Below are positions 12,796 to 26,744 of a DNA stretch of 64,000 nt, one piece after another. Made by a program: the position numbers and the translations under genes. Below the pieces are notes generated by a model that saw only the letters and a list, made by a program, of their open reading frames with translations, did no database searches and had not been told where the DNA came from. Where the stretch lies: contig QLIY01000604.1 of the NCBI GenBank assembly GCA_003260075.1, positions 33,322 to 97,321 on the forward strand, in the 5' to 3' direction. The stretch comes from Phallusia mammillata (lineage: Eukaryota > Chordata > Ascidiacea > Phlebobranchia > Ascidiidae). Each line of letters begins with the position of its first letter. Position 1 is the first letter of the stretch.

Positions 12796-13375
12796 AAACG
12801 CCAGCGTTATTCTAGAATTCCTCGTTTGTTGAGAGGCAAGTTAACAGGAATTGCCGAGTGCAACAAAACGCAAATCTAATAACATCTGTACAAAATTGTG
12901 TTAAATCATCAACGCACACGAAATGCAATTTGCACTGCTGCATGAGTAATGGGCATTGATTTTTTTGTTAAAGTGCCGTCTTTTGAGACAAAGTTGTGGT
13001 CACAATGTCAAAGGACGCTGCAGACTTTTTTGATTGCTGTGAACAGCAATTTTGGTAATTCCAATACAGGCGACACATGTCAGAGCACAGACACAAAGAA
13101 ATGTCACATGAATGCAAAAGACGGTGTTGTTTATGTAGCCATGGGGCAAACTCGTCACCTTCAATACAAAATTAAAGACTGCCTTATGTGTCAAAGCTTA
13201 AGCGAACTTGAGGTTGGTTAAAAATAAAGAAAACCGAGCTTGGTTCAATACAAATTGGTTTTATCTTTGTCAGAGCATCTATGTTTAGTAATTTATCAGT
13301 TTTTACAGGAGCTTATAGTGTAGTTTAAAATGATATAATATAGTCGGATTGTTTTACAAACTTGCACAGCTTAAA

Positions 13376-15388
13376 ATGTCTTCTTCTTCACCTCCTACTA
13401 CCCCTACTCCAAGACCACAAGAAGTGAAACATGCACTTCATAAAAATGTGTTTCATCCCAAGGGAGAAAGACTTCTCGGGTTTATGAAGGTAAATTAGTG
13501 TAGTATTTGAAATAGATTTTTTTAACATCTTAAAAAGTTCTTGTATTGTTGTCAAACTTGGTTACTTACATAATACAGTTAGATGAGGCTTGAACAAAAA
13601 TTTAATGTTATGATTATTTTAACCAATAACTTGTTTGACCTTGTTTTTAACTTACATCTTAAAGCACTAAAATTTACTTTTTTATAGACTTGGTGTCCGT
13701 TTCAATATTTATTGCATGTCACCAATACAGTCTGTCTTTATTTTACACACCATTTATGCAATTGCAGTTAAATAATTCATTTTTAACATAAGCATTCAGG
13801 CTAGATAATGATCCTCATTTTCTCATCATGTCACTTAATCAGATTCTTTTGACTTTATCTGGTAATTATTTTGAATTGCAGGTGTCTAAAACAGAGCAGA
13901 CCAGTTTACCATTTAACAAAAAAGAGAATGTTCACTATCTTTGTTGCTCTGTGACAACGAAACGTCCTTCAAAGGCATTTATCAGCAGGTAAAAAAAATG
14001 TTTTTGCTGCAATATAGTTTGCATTGACCATTGCAGCAAGAATTTAAAACATGTTTTCACAAGTACAAATGTTATAATGCACTACAAGTATCAGCCTGTG
14101 CTGCAGGGTCCTGTCCTAACTTGTCAAATATCCAAATAAACTCAAAAAGAGTGGTCAGCATCAGCCTTATAAACAAGATGATAGAATATTTCTTTATTAA
14201 AATAAAACTTTAATATTTAAACTAATACTGGCTATCTATCTTTAGACATGTTTGCATATGTGCAATAACTATTTTTTGTCTGATAATGAAGTATTGCAAG
14301 AAAAACTTATATGTTGTAACAGGTATAGGAGGCCAGACAAAGGTGATGGCTATGAACAAAGGAGGTTATGGCCATTAGAAGAGCTAACTGTAAGCAAAAC
14401 TTTAGCCAAGTCATTTGGCATTAAAAACATATCGGAAAAAATATATAAAAATACCATTAAAAATATAATTCCTTTTTCTTTAAATGGCATTTTTTGGCAT
14501 TTTTTAACTAAATACTGTGTTACTTTGTGAGTGTTTGTCACAATTAAACATTTTGATCTGATTTTTAGAAAGTAGATGGCTACAGTGCCTCTGCTGGGTG
14601 CCTTCAGTTTGACCTTTACTTCGACCGTGCTTTCCGTTTTGAAGCAACAACAGGACAAGAAAAGGAAGAATTTCTGCAAAGTCTTGCAACAGTTTGTTCG
14701 AAAAACCTTGACGGCAGAGCTCCTCCACCATTTTTTAATGTTTCCACAAAAGTATCCAAAGCCCTTCCCACTGCTTCAGGTAATGCTTCAAGCCATATAT
14801 TGCATTTTTTACACACAAAAGCATGCAAAACTATGGAGTCAAGTGATTCTGATTAATAGCAAATTCCAATTTATTGCTTACTGAATTTCAAATCGTAGTC
14901 TGTCAGTTAAGATAAACATAAATTCATACTAGGATCTAGACTATGTCTTGTCATGTGGGAATGCTTGGTGACTGGCTGAATCAGTATGACTCCTTTAATA
15001 GGCCAGGCATGCTAGTCTGTTAGTTGGAATCATTACCAACATAAAACCATGACAAGTTGGATTTGATATTGACCATAAGTGTCAGTACCAAAATGTAAAA
15101 AGGAACTGGTATATAGCAAAAACATTTTATTGTTAGAATTTCAAATTGTTGTTGTCAAGCCAATTTTCAGTGTTTTTACCCAAGATACACTAAAACACCT
15201 AGGTCAAGTGTTTTTAATCCTTTTTTTTCTTCACAGTGCAATCACAAATGGACAAAAACAAGCGAGAATTGCTGGAGCGAGGGCAAAAGTTGGCAGGTGT
15301 GGAAACGAAAACAGCAGAAATGGCAGAATCCGCTAAGAGCTTCTCTCAAAAGGCCCATGAACTTGCCAATCATTACAAAAATTCATAG
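13376..15388 (+). CDS. STXBP6: Amisyn-like syntaxin-binding protein 6
   Basis: Exons 13376-13489, 13882-13988, 14323-14389, 14569-14779 and 15237-15388 are phase-consistent and encode 216 residues (human amisyn is about 210). The N-terminal part, about residues 15-150, fits the Sec3/amisyn-type PH-like phosphoinositide-binding domain: it has a Lys/Arg-rich strand region, NVHYLCCSVTTKRPSKAFIS, and then QFDLYFDRAF. The C-terminal 50 residues form an R-SNARE-like helix, from MDKNKRELLERGQKLAGVET to FSQKAHELANHYKNS, with no transmembrane anchor, as in amisyn. The family binds syntaxin and SNAP-25 and restrains exocytosis. The start ATG is followed by a Ser/Pro/Thr-rich leader. The gene is head-to-head with the CCDC172-like gene and convergent with CCT2. 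Confidence 0.88.
14936..15017 (+). repeat. Dispersed repeat, copy 1
   Basis: This segment, around the core gggaatgcttgg, shares clear interrupted similarity with 54294-54366. The shared order is tgtgnnttgncat, gggaatgcttgg, a GGCT segment, then TTAATNGGCC. It lies in an STXBP6 intron; the type of element is unknown. Confidence 0.5.
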
Positions 15389-15856
15389 GCAAATACTACA
15401 CCCAATGTGTAAGACCTGTTCCTAGTTTTCTCCCAACCCTCTTGTTGCAAAATTTAAGAACAAGTATTATGTCATGCTACAGTGTTAGTACAATTTAAGT
15501 ATTTTAAAGTTGCATTGTATTTAAAGGTAATTTTCATAATTGCACAGCCATTTTTATCATATTATATTTTTATGTATGATTTCAATTGTAATTCGCAAGC
15601 AAGTAAACTCAAGAAATTTGCAAAGGGTATTTTGTATTCTATACATGTCGACAAAAAATATTCAAAATGAATGCGTTTCTGTTGTTTTGTGTGTAGCATC
15701 AATTAATGGTTAAACTATCTTTTTGGGGTCCCTAAATTCCAAACAAATATTTTTTAACTTCTATCTTTTGCTGCCTGCTTATTGTAAGTCATGATGAACG
15801 GTACTCGTTTATTGGTCTGTTTTTATTGGGGACATGCAATACCTGAATGTATAAAC

Positions 15857-15862
15857 AATAAA
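15857..15862 (+). terminator. Likely polyadenylation signal of STXBP6
   Basis: AATAAA about 470 bases after the STXBP6 stop, in an AT-rich 3' region. Confidence 0.4.
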
Positions 15863-16793
15863 TTTATATGAACACGTTTTTTCCAATCGGTACTGCCACA
15901 TTTATTATTTGCAAAAGTCATATTAGTTCTATTAGCTTCAAGCTCTGTTGTTGCATTCGAACTGTGTACATACTGTATTACTACATAGCTTTTAATACAA
16001 ATAATGAAATGTTGAGAAACTAATGCAAATTTTAAAATACATGTGCAATCTTCCTATTGAAGGGCTAACCCATTTTGAACTACTTTGTTTGTGACATCCA
16101 TCTGTAAATGCTTGGTGCACAGTGTTTGCTACATTTTTAAGCATGTTGTTTCGCCTATGAACATGACCAATGAAAAAATACTGGTCATGTGGTAAGTTAG
16201 GTCAGTATAATTCCTTTATAATGACTTGTTCGAATACAGCACTGTGCTTAACAGTGTTGGAAGGACACAAGTGACCTTTTTTATAACTTGTCTTTAGTGT
16301 CAGAAATGAAAAGACTTTATTGGACCTACCACAGACAGTGACTTAATGGAAATTCCTTAATTGACAAATTAATACTTTGGTTTAATTTAATCAAACAACA
16401 GCATCACCTTATTGGGTTCTGTTCTGTTCAAAGTGGAGATAGCTTATTGTGAAAGAAGTTGTGAAGAACTATAAAAAAAAAGTTATTTTAAAGCATTCCT
16501 TTTAGGACTGTTTTTTTTTTAACTGAAAACTATACTTCACTAATATAACCTAATACAAAACCTTGAGGCCGGATGACTATGCCATGTAAAACTTGACTTA
16601 CATTTGAAAACTACCAAAACACAACACACATGTTTATGACAATATTGGTTTACTGATAATAGTTTGGAAAACACACAGAAAAGCATAACATGCGACATTG
16701 AAACTGCAATAAGCAATTTGCCACTGTGAACATTCAAATGTTCTGAATACGGAACTTCCATGCTCAACGTTTGGAGACAAACCAATCATTTGT

Positions 16794-19700
16794 TTAGTGG
16801 GGATGATCAGGTCGTCGTTTCCTAAATTAAAAAGTAATTCCATTGATACAAAAGCATTGAACCAATACATTATAAGCTGCAGATATTAATTGATGTTTCT
16901 TACATACATTGTATTTTGCAATGAAATCCTTTTTAAAACAAAAAATAAATTGTTGAGATAGTTTGACAGGACGCTAAAGCATAACCATTTTGATATTGAC
17001 AGGCCCAACAGACAACATCTAATCTAACTGCCTCTTGTGATGTGTTTTAAAAAAGCTAATGTATAAAATATTTTTTTCATGTTGCTAAAATACCTTGGTG
17101 CGGATCTAATGATGTTGTCAACTCTTAGGATCATTTCAGCAGCTTCTGCGGCACTTAGCAGCACCTGTCGTTTGACTTGGTACGACTCTGTGATGCCGAG
17201 ACTTTTCATACAAGCTATTTCGCCCTCCTCCATATCTGGCAAAAATCAATACTAAATTAAATCAAGGGATGTTTTAAATCCTACATTGAAGATTATTAAA
17301 TTGTACAGTGCTTGATAACGAAACACGTAAAATGTCTTATTGCATAAATATAGATTCCCATGAAGTGAGTTATTGTGAAGTTCAAAAAAAAACATTAAAA
17401 TAACTACACCCCAACCAGTTAAACTTAAATAACTGCAAAGAGCAATTGTTCCAAAATGGGCTTGATCAAAAAACAAAACTGGCAGGGAGCTTGCAAAAAC
17501 AATTGCAATTCACAATGCATTGAACTGTGTATTTTTGCATGTAAGAGATATGACTTCAATTTCATTTTACCAATCTGGTTCTAATGGGTTGGAGCAATGC
17601 TGATTAAGTCAGAGATACACAAATGGCCAAGACAGGATTAGAAACCAGCTTGTGGTGAAAAGGCAATTTCACCAAACACTCAGTCATCTTGGGGACTAAG
17701 TATATCACAACATAAGCATATCACTACTGGGTGGAATGTAGAACAATTGAAACAATCTTGGGTCAGTCCTGGAAATAACATTTGTCGAAAAGCAGTAACT
17801 TACCTAGGCCAAAGGAGTTTTTTCCTTCTGCATGGGCAGCTCTCAATTGAGACACAAGTTCAGCACTGTCAAAACCTGCATTGTCCGCAATGGTAACTGG
17901 AATCTAAACAAAAAGAGAGTTTAACAAAGTAGTCAATACTATTAAATAAAGTTTAATATGTACAGAGAACTTATAGTCTAGCTTTACTGAGAGAAAACTG
18001 CCATTGGAGGAGCAAAACTCAGAATTCCATGACGAACAAGCTAACCCAGTGGTTCTTAACCTATGGCACACACACCACTGGTGGTACACCAGTGCTTTTT
18101 AGGTTTTCTGCGAGTATCTTTTCATTGTATTCTTTTAAGTTTTGTATTCATTTTAATTGATTTTTTAAGATTCATAATTGTTACCCTTGTTTGACCCAAC
18201 TTATCAGCCCTGGTTTGGGACAAAACTCTTGTTTAGGACATTTGTCCCGAAATGCTAACTGTGCAGGTTTTAAAAATATGATAGACTGGTCAACAAAAGT
18301 AGTCCTAAATAGAAAAATATCATTTAACCATTTAAACAGGAGTGGTACCCAGCAATAGAAAATTCAGTCAGGTAGTATATGATCAGTATAAGGTTGAGAA
18401 CCACTGAGTTAACCTTTTTTGAATTTATAAAATTTATCAAAACTCAACAAACTAAAAAGCTATCAGGGTACAATACCTGTAAAAGTGCTTTTCCAAAAGA
18501 TTCCATGGCCACAGATTCTTTACCAGGGGTTTTCATTGCAGAAATATGAACAGCATTTGCCATTAATGCCTCACAACAACCTCCACCCTGCACAGTTCGG
18601 GTCTCGGCAACTGTTCGCTGCAAAACGCAAAGGGCATCATGTAGGGAACGCTCGGCTTCATCAAGAATCTGTTTGGTAGCACCGCGGAGAATGATTGTGC
18701 ATGCTTCTGCTCTAGCAACACCTAGATAAATGGAAACAAAGTCAAAGAGGTGTTGGTTTTACTGCAAACGATTAAACGAGAGTTTCGTTAACAAATAGTT
18801 AAATACATTTGGAAACGTTTTTCAGAAAAAGTTTTAAGTAGTGTTTTTAAACTTTTGGGTGAATGACTATTTTCCCTAAGAATACTTTCAACTAAATGAA
18901 AATAGGAAAAATTCAGTCAGGCAAGCTAGTTTCATGATTTGTGGATCAAGTACTGTTTGGCAAATGAGGCAACATCAAAATGTAAGCACATATGAAATGT
19001 AACTGAAAAATTTTATCCACAAAAAACTATCTTTGTTCAAACACACAAAACTCACCTGAAAACTTGATCAGTTTGTCTTCACCAATCATCACCTCTTCAA
19101 TCAGGTCACAATGTCCGAGTGTTACAAGGTCAGGTCTGTCAAATGTTGAGCAGATTTCTCCACCCAGCACAAGTGCAAGTCTTTCTACTCCCTCAAAATC
19201 AGCATGTTCGATGGCCATCACATTAGCATCAGCAAATAACTGCTCTGGGTAATTGTAGATTAACTGCCTGTAAAAAGAAAAAAAAAATTTGAAGACTCAG
19301 AAGATGTAAAAAGGTTTGTTCTGTTGCTAGGGTGTGAAGTTATTCTACTATAAAAAGAGCAGTATTTTAGGCACTTACTATCTATTTTTTTAACATGTTT
19401 TGTTATTTTCAACACACAAACCCCAGCAAAGGCCATATAACAGAACCTTAAACACCCAATCTTATCAAAATTGTTGCTGTTTTCATGCTGTTTCCGTATT
19501 CTGTATTTAAACAACAGTATAACAACTAGTGATGGGACGGGTACCCGGTACTCGGTACTCGGTACTCGGTATCGAACGATTTCAGTGGTATCGATACTCG
19601 TACTCGGTATCGAAATATTTTGTCCCAGTTTTCGATACCAACATGCGAGTACCGAAGGTCGGTTTACAACATAAAAACACAGGCAACTTTATGCCAAATT

Positions 19701-22152
19701 TGCTTTGGACAACACAAAATCGGGAAAAAGTTCCGCCCGGTTACGTATATTTTTTTCGCTATCGTGTGGAGATTACATTTTTCCGCATGTGCGTGTGTGC
19801 ACCTGTACCCCGACTATGGTAGATAAATTAGCCAGTGATTTATAACTAAGTACAACAATGTACTTAAGTACTCGGTAATCGTACTCGGTACTCGGTATCG
19901 AAGGTATATACATGTGGTACTCGTACTCGGTATCAGTACTCGCTTCAAAACCTGGTATCGTCCCATCACTAATAACAACGATACATAACGAACATAACAA
20001 TTTGAATGTTTTGTAGATAATAAATGTAATATCTTGGGGTACCTGTTAATAAAGCAATTGATACCATGACTAAGTATCTTTTCACATTTTTCCTTCATCT
20101 TAGTTTTTTCCGCAAGTTCAATTTCAGCCACTTTTGCTGTTCCATCTACTCTTACTCTTGATCCGAAAATCTAATCAAAGGAAACAACGGTTATTTAACA
20201 ATTAGTTACAATTGAATTATGTTTCAGTTACTTTAATTTTGTCTGTGTCCATAGAAGTGTTTGCAATCATAATCTTGGCATTCTCAAGTCGTTTTGGCTG
20301 ATTCATTCCAATCTTTTTGTCAAGGAGGAATCCTTCATCCAGACAAGAGTCAGTCATTGTGCCACCGAGCTTTTTGATGATCTGAAATAAGCATACAGCA
20401 AATTGGTTACAAAGCCAATTTACAATAAAAATCACACACATTTTTCATTTTTCCTGTGTTTTGAATGTTGCTGGTAAAAAACCCTGACAATATTGTCCAA
20501 ATCTGACTGTCTGTGGCAAAATATTAAGCAAGATACTCTGTTCATTTTAATCTAAAATAGGATATATTTTTGGCCATATTATGTGGACAAATGGTTAAAT
20601 ATTTGTTTTACAGTAAATAATAACAAACAAAAGATATATAATGGGTGAATAATTTGTACTTGCCTGTATAGCTTCAAGATTTCCACTTCCCTTTAATCTT
20701 AATATTGCGTCAACAGCCATTTTGGCAAAAAAATCTTTGTGTTGTGTAAGAAGTTTGGAGCTGAGTGTTGTGCGGGCAATATTCATCAAATCTTGTTTAA
20801 AAAGCTCCTCATTATTTCTGAAACATTAAGAAGCATTTAATATTGCCCCAATCTCCCAACAAAACTTCACATGTGCGCAACTAAAGGCAAATCAACAAAA
20901 AGCCAGTTATTTATCCACAAAAACAGCCACCACAGTAAACAGGTAACTTACCCATTATCAATGGCAGCATCATCCAATGCTTTTTTTGCAGCTGCAACAG
21001 CCATTCTCCATCCTCTGACAATAGTTTGAGGATGAAATTTTTGGGCAATAAGTTTTTCTGCTTCCTGTGTTTTAACAAAAAATGCTTTGGATATAGTTGG
21101 TATTAAAGAAAGAATATATCTCTTTAAAGAATATATACAGCAACTAATTTTTTTCAAACAATATTTTAAAGCACTGTAAAATGTACTCAATTTAAAATTT
21201 TACCAACAAAATTGTTTATTTTACTGGTTGCATCAAACTTTTTTAGTACAACTATGAAGTGCAGTTGATCAGTGGTGTCCTTATGTCTTAATAATTGCCT
21301 GATAATTTCATCTATTTAATTATATAATATAAATATACAAACAAATTTACCCTGAGAAGTTCGGCAGCTAACACAGTGACAGATGTAGTTCCATCTCCAA
21401 CCTCATCATCTTGGACCTTTGCAAGATCTGTAAACCAACACATTTATTACCATTTATCCACAAAAATTCTAACCTTGCTTTCAAATAGCATATGTCTACA
21501 TTATAAAAGGTTCAAACTTTAACATGAATCTTACCAACAAGAACCTTTGCAGCTGGATTATCAACTCCAACAGATTTCAAGATGGTTGCTCCATCATTGG
21601 TTACTGTGATACCAGGTTCAGATGAAGGGCCTTGTCCGGGACTCATAAGAATTTTGTCCATTCCTTTTGGCCCCAGAGTGCTTTTTACAAGGTCACCAAT
21701 TGCAATGGCTCCAACAAAAGAAGACTGACATAAAGAGTAACAAAATAATGAACATTTGTTTTTTCCGTATGTTACTTTCACCAAAGTAATAACCTGATTT
21801 AATTAACAACAATAAGGTTGCAGATATAAAATCACAACACAAGTTAAATATTACATCAGATCATAATAAGCTGCTGAATAGATTTTAACGAACTGATTCA
21901 GGTTGATGGAACTACAGACTATTTTACATGAATGCATGTACAAAAAGTCAGTTGAATTGGAAAAGTTAAGATGTTTCTTGGGTATAGTTCACATTGCATT
22001 TAATTTATCATTACCATTCTTGCAATTTCCGCCCTCTCTTCCTCTGCTCCTTGAGAATAAATCGAAACTGGATTTAGGGACATCTGCAAAAACAGTCATT
22101 ATGTAAAACTACAATAACTTTATGAAAACAAATTTGTTGAAACTCTTACCAT
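16794..22152 (-). CDS. CCT2: T-complex protein 1 subunit beta (CCT2)
   Basis: Thirteen exons in phase: 22152-22150 (ATG only), 22083-22015, 21724-21535, 21427-21351, 21064-20952, 20817-20664, 20381-20232, 20170-20043, 19267-19056, 18721-18477, 17903-17804, 17235-17094, 16821-16794. They give 536 residues; the family is about 535. This is one subunit of the cytosolic TRiC/CCT double ring, which folds actin and tubulin using ATP. Diagnostic motifs are [29 protein letters not shown], the group II chaperonin GDGTT in [23 protein letters not shown] and the tail RKRRPDHPH. The first coding exon holds only the start codon. The intron after 20664 uses a GC donor (CAG/GCAAGT). The loop between MDKIL and VTNDG seems four residues longer than in vertebrates (from memory). 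Two hAT MITEs sit in its introns. Confidence 0.97.
17627..17692 (-). repeat. Degenerate tRNA-like sequence or SINE remnant
   Basis: On the minus strand the ends CCAAGAT and GTCTTGG pair as a 7-bp acceptor-like stem. There is an A-box-like TGACTGAGTG near the 5' end and a B-box-like GGTTTCTAATCC near the 3' end. The T-stem is poor, so this is a pseudogene or SINE piece rather than a working tRNA. It lies in a CCT2 intron. Confidence 0.3.
18047..18406. mobile_element. hAT-type MITE (360 bp)
   Basis: Ends CAGTGGTTCTTAACC and GGTTGAGAACCACTG are near-perfect inverted repeats. The flanking 8-mers agctaacc (18039-18046) and agttaacc (18407-18414) differ by one base. No transposase. It is inserted in a CCT2 intron. 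Confidence 0.88.
19527..19971. mobile_element. hAT-type MITE with internal GTACTCGGT repeats (445 bp)
   Basis: Ends TAGTGATGGGACG and CGTCCCATCACTA are perfect inverted repeats. The 8-bp target duplication is ataacaac (19519-19526 and 19972-19979). Both subterminal zones carry clustered copies of gtactcggta, likely transposase-binding repeats by analogy with other hAT elements. It lies in a CCT2 intron. Confidence 0.9.
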
Positions 22153-25100
22153 TTTGAAGTATTTTCTGTTTGTTTCAAATCAATGAAAGAAAATGATAAA
22201 GTCTTCACTGTTGTTCCGTTTTCCTGTGTATTGATCTACTATTAATTTAACAGCAAACACCTTATAATTGCAAACTGAAACAAAGCAGGATTTGAAATAA
22301 TGTGTCTCGCTTTCAGATAATTTTTATAAATTGGGTTTTCACAAAAGCTCAGCATTGGATCTTAACTCGTTTAAAATGTCTGACCAAGAAGGTCAATATT
22401 ATAACTCAACATATGATATTTAATAGATAAAAAAGTGAAGCAAAATACAACTGACAAATTCACATCATAAGGCAAAAACTAACATTTTGTAGTTAGAGCA
22501 AAATCTAGAAACTTCCATGGCCCATATACGTCCAATGAGAGGTTTGACTTTTTTTAGTTTTGGAACGTTTTTTATTTATAGATTCGTGTGAAAGGTTCAA
22601 CATTTATTAAAACTTTAATCACAATCGTATTATTTAATATCAAGTTAGTTACAATTTTGCGTTTTGTGTCGTTTCTTATAAAACCTAACTTAGCAATCAT
22701 TGGATGCTAGCAAACAGCATGGTTCGTTTCCTGGGGGTGTTGGTTAATTGTAGCTGTTTCACGATTTTTGCGATATTATATTTTTAACAATGTGTTCCAG
22801 TCAAAAATAAAAATCAATCCAAGTTCCAAAACTGGATTACGACCAAGAGATAATCCTTACAGGGTAAAGGGCACATACACCTAAAAAGAGTCGTAATCAA
22901 ACAAATGCTTTGAGATAAGTTAGCAGGTGCGTAAAAAACAATGGAAATCATATGAAAAAAGAACATTACTGATACTATTTAAAACATGTTTTTATTGTGT
23001 TATTTTATTAATATGCTTCTGTAGGTCGCAGTGCATCTGAGTAACATGTTTTGGATCGAGTGTTGGTGCATTGCCTAAAGGCTAAAACGATCAGGGTTTC
23101 CAAGGACAAAAATCAGTCTAACTTACTGCTTTTTAGAGAAGGTCTGGATTTGGTATTAGCACATCGATTTAGGAATGTGTCACATGTATTGGTACCCACT
23201 GGTGCAATTAGCACACCTGCGTCACAAATACAACAGAATCCTAAAACAAAACCTGCAACACAACAAAGAGTCTGACGTCAGTGTAACGCCGCCCACTCAG
23301 CATTAAAAGCAGGAAACGTTCTTAGCATAGAGTACTGCATCGAGCTCAGCAATCGTTAAAACTATTGCATTTCAGGTCCGGTGTTTACAATAGACATTTA
23401 TAAGCTGAAGTACCATTTCGCATAAACCGATCTCCTTTTGGTGCCGATTTTTGTTAAAGTGTAAACAAAAGAAAACGCACCTTTGCATGTGCTTCATGTG
23501 GACTAAATTACAAACAGTACCAAGAGTATCCATTGCGCTTAGTTTATTTCAACAAGCGTTCAGTAACTTTTGCTGCCAGGCTAAGGTCAATTGTTTCTGT
23601 GCAAGTCATCACTAGGCAATGTCACTGTATGCAAATTGAGACCTTTAGACCGTGCCTTGTTGTGATTTATCTTATGTAGCTGAATTGAAGGTAAAAAGGT
23701 CCAAGGAAGATGTTTTTCTGCCACCAATACAAGGTTAACAGTGTGTGGGAACTAACTATATAAAAACGGTTTGAGCTTACTTTAGTTTGGTTTACGCACA
23801 TCAGTGTTAATGTAATACAGCCTACGTCGTTTAGGCGTGTCAAAACTACTGTTGTTGCTGTTGTATAGACGTTGTTTGAGCCTAAGCTTAAAATCTATCG
23901 TCGCATAATCTGATCTTAATGTTAACTCTACTCACTGACGAGTAAACTAGGAAAGGTGAAACCAAGAAAAATAAATTCCCTTGGTACATATGTCAGCAAA
24001 TAAACCTAGTACGTGTGTGCTAAGGGAACAAAAATAGCAATGACCGAATCGTAAAAGTGAGCATTAGTATAGTTTTATGTTTCTTAACCTTTATACACAT
24101 GAAAACGAAAGTAGTAGCCAAGTGACATTTGAAGGACAGACAGCGGTTTGTTTTTACAGCGCATTATTGGGCCAGTACCATTTGATATGACTCGCTGTGG
24201 TGATATCACTTTTATATGTCATCATGGTATACTGAGCGAAGTGGCGCAGCAGAAAACTAAACTGTACTGTTTGATTGCAGTGTTGTGAAAGGTTAGCAAA
24301 AGAACAAAGCGTTTAAGCACATAGTTTTGGGCACAAACAGTTCAGGATGTATTGACGTCAACCATACAAGTCTAACCCATTGTAGCGGTGCTCATTGCAA
24401 GTTTACATAATGCTAACAAATACCTGGTTTATTAAGTTGCTTGTTGTGTTGCATAACAGAGTACACGTTAAACAAACGCCTTGTTTGTAGCCTTAAGCAT
24501 TGCAAAAGTCAATATTGTCGTGAAAAATATAGACTTTGCAGATTAACGAAACCTGCTTGGCTGGATTAGGTACTATGTTGCCGTATAGGCTATCTGACTG
24601 GCTGTTTTGGAATTGTTGACTTTATTTAAAAGCTACATTGTATTTCTGTGTGAACAAAATTTTACAACGTACCCCAAGCAGACCCGAAACAAAAGGGAAA
24701 GCCCCTGTTAGAAAACAAACCACCAAGTCTTGTGACAGAGTGTTCAGCTTTATTAAGGTTGGTTATTTCCTTGTGTGACTAGTAAGCGTCAATCTGTGAT
24801 GATTGTCTCTATCTATTAAGTTGAGCCACGGGATGGACAAGGAAGCGCTTTACAGTTGTACCATGCTGAAAGAATGTAATATACCCGTTCGCAAGAAGAA
24901 TGCTATTCTTGCTTTGGGTTTTGTCAATATTAGTGTAACTTTAAATCAAAAAGGAACATATGGGATCAATGTGCGCCGTTTGTAGATACTATGTAATGCG
25001 TTGATTGTATTATTTATGTCAGTAAACGAAGATGACAGGTGCCCCATTCATTGGACATATGTCACGAAATAGATTTTGGAACATTGAGCATTCGGCGTTT

Positions 25101-25440
25101 TAATGTGTTGAAATGAATTTTTTGTTGACAAAAGTTTAAGCGAATCAGGACATCTGTTTTGGCAAATCTTGGTCATTTGATTTTAGTTCTTCAGGGTATT
25201 ACATGTTTTCAAATAAAAGCTAGTTTTAAATTCGACACGATTTAACAGATGATGCTAATGCTTTTGCAAGGTACAATTATGATTTAATACCAAAATAGGT
25301 TAATATAACAAATGACGACGTTCCACAAAACATATAGTGACTAAAAATAGGTCCGCTTTGCGCAATGGGAAAAATCACACGAACATACTCTCAACACGCA
25401 TTTGTGGGAAATTCCGGAAAAACTGACTATGGCGTCATCG

Positions 25441-25448
25441 TGACGTCA
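25441..25448. promoter_or_regulatory. CRE-type palindrome TGACGTCA
   Basis: Full 8-bp CREB/ATF consensus in noncoding DNA, overlapping the run gcgtcatcgTGACGTCAtcttgc, with a further cgtca half-site just before it. Similar full sites lie at 23273-23280 and 24353-24360. Function is inferred only. Confidence 0.4.
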
Positions 25449-25553
25449 TCTTGCCGTCAGTGTTGATAAAAAAGTAAACTTCAGTTGCGGCTGTGGGGCG
25501 ACGTGCTCTGATAGCACATGCTGTGATGTCAGTTCTTTGCTAATCGAGGTGAC

Positions 25554-25857
<304 letters not shown>

Positions 25858-26744
25858 TACATGTATATTTTTTCGTTCAGCGCAGGTATGCGGTCACTCC
25901 GATCTAGCTTCAGGGCAAATGTGTCTCCAAAAAAGATAAAATTCAACGCCTTGATACGATAGAGCCCGAGCGATCAGACTGTTAAATAGAAACAGCCAGC
26001 ATGGTAATCGAAGTGGTGAAGTTCAGAGCAGTAGCCATAATTTTAACGTTTGTAATTAAGATCTTGTCTATCGGAGTAACAACTGTGAAATTTGGCGGCA
26101 TGCATGCTTTGTGTAAAGATTCGGCTGCCTGCAAACGTACATAAGCAATAGGTTTAAAGGTCTACACCAGTCAAAGCTAGCATAGATTTAAAGGTAATAG
26201 AATAAAACTAAGACACATTCCTAATGTGAAAAGGCCCACACGTTCTTAGCCGATTCTGGCCAAAGTTCCGGGTATTTTGATTTAACTTTTCAAATCTTTG
26301 ACTTTTTTGGCTGTGAAAAGGGCACAGATCTATGTTTGGTAATACCATCACTGTTCTACTTAAGCAATGCACGCTGGTTGAGGCAGCGTGTTAATGACAC
26401 CAGCAGTGGCCGACTGTTCAAAATTAAACATTTTGCTACAGCAACCTTACACAGCCACTGTTGTAGCAATGGAAATTTGATTTTAGAAATCGTGACACTG
26501 ATAATACGTTTCAGTGCTCTTGTTTGAACGCAATTTTATGTGATAAAAACGAAAGTCAGTGGTAACCTATGTTTACACACCCATAACGTGAGGGTTTGCA
26601 AATTTAAACAACAGATTAGATAACACCTACAATACGTTTTGAAACACAGAGGTTTCTTTGTTGTAACAGAGCGTTTGTTGTCATTGCAACACAAGTTTTT
26701 TGACCTGATAAAACTGTTATTAAAACCAAGGCCTGATCCATCCA

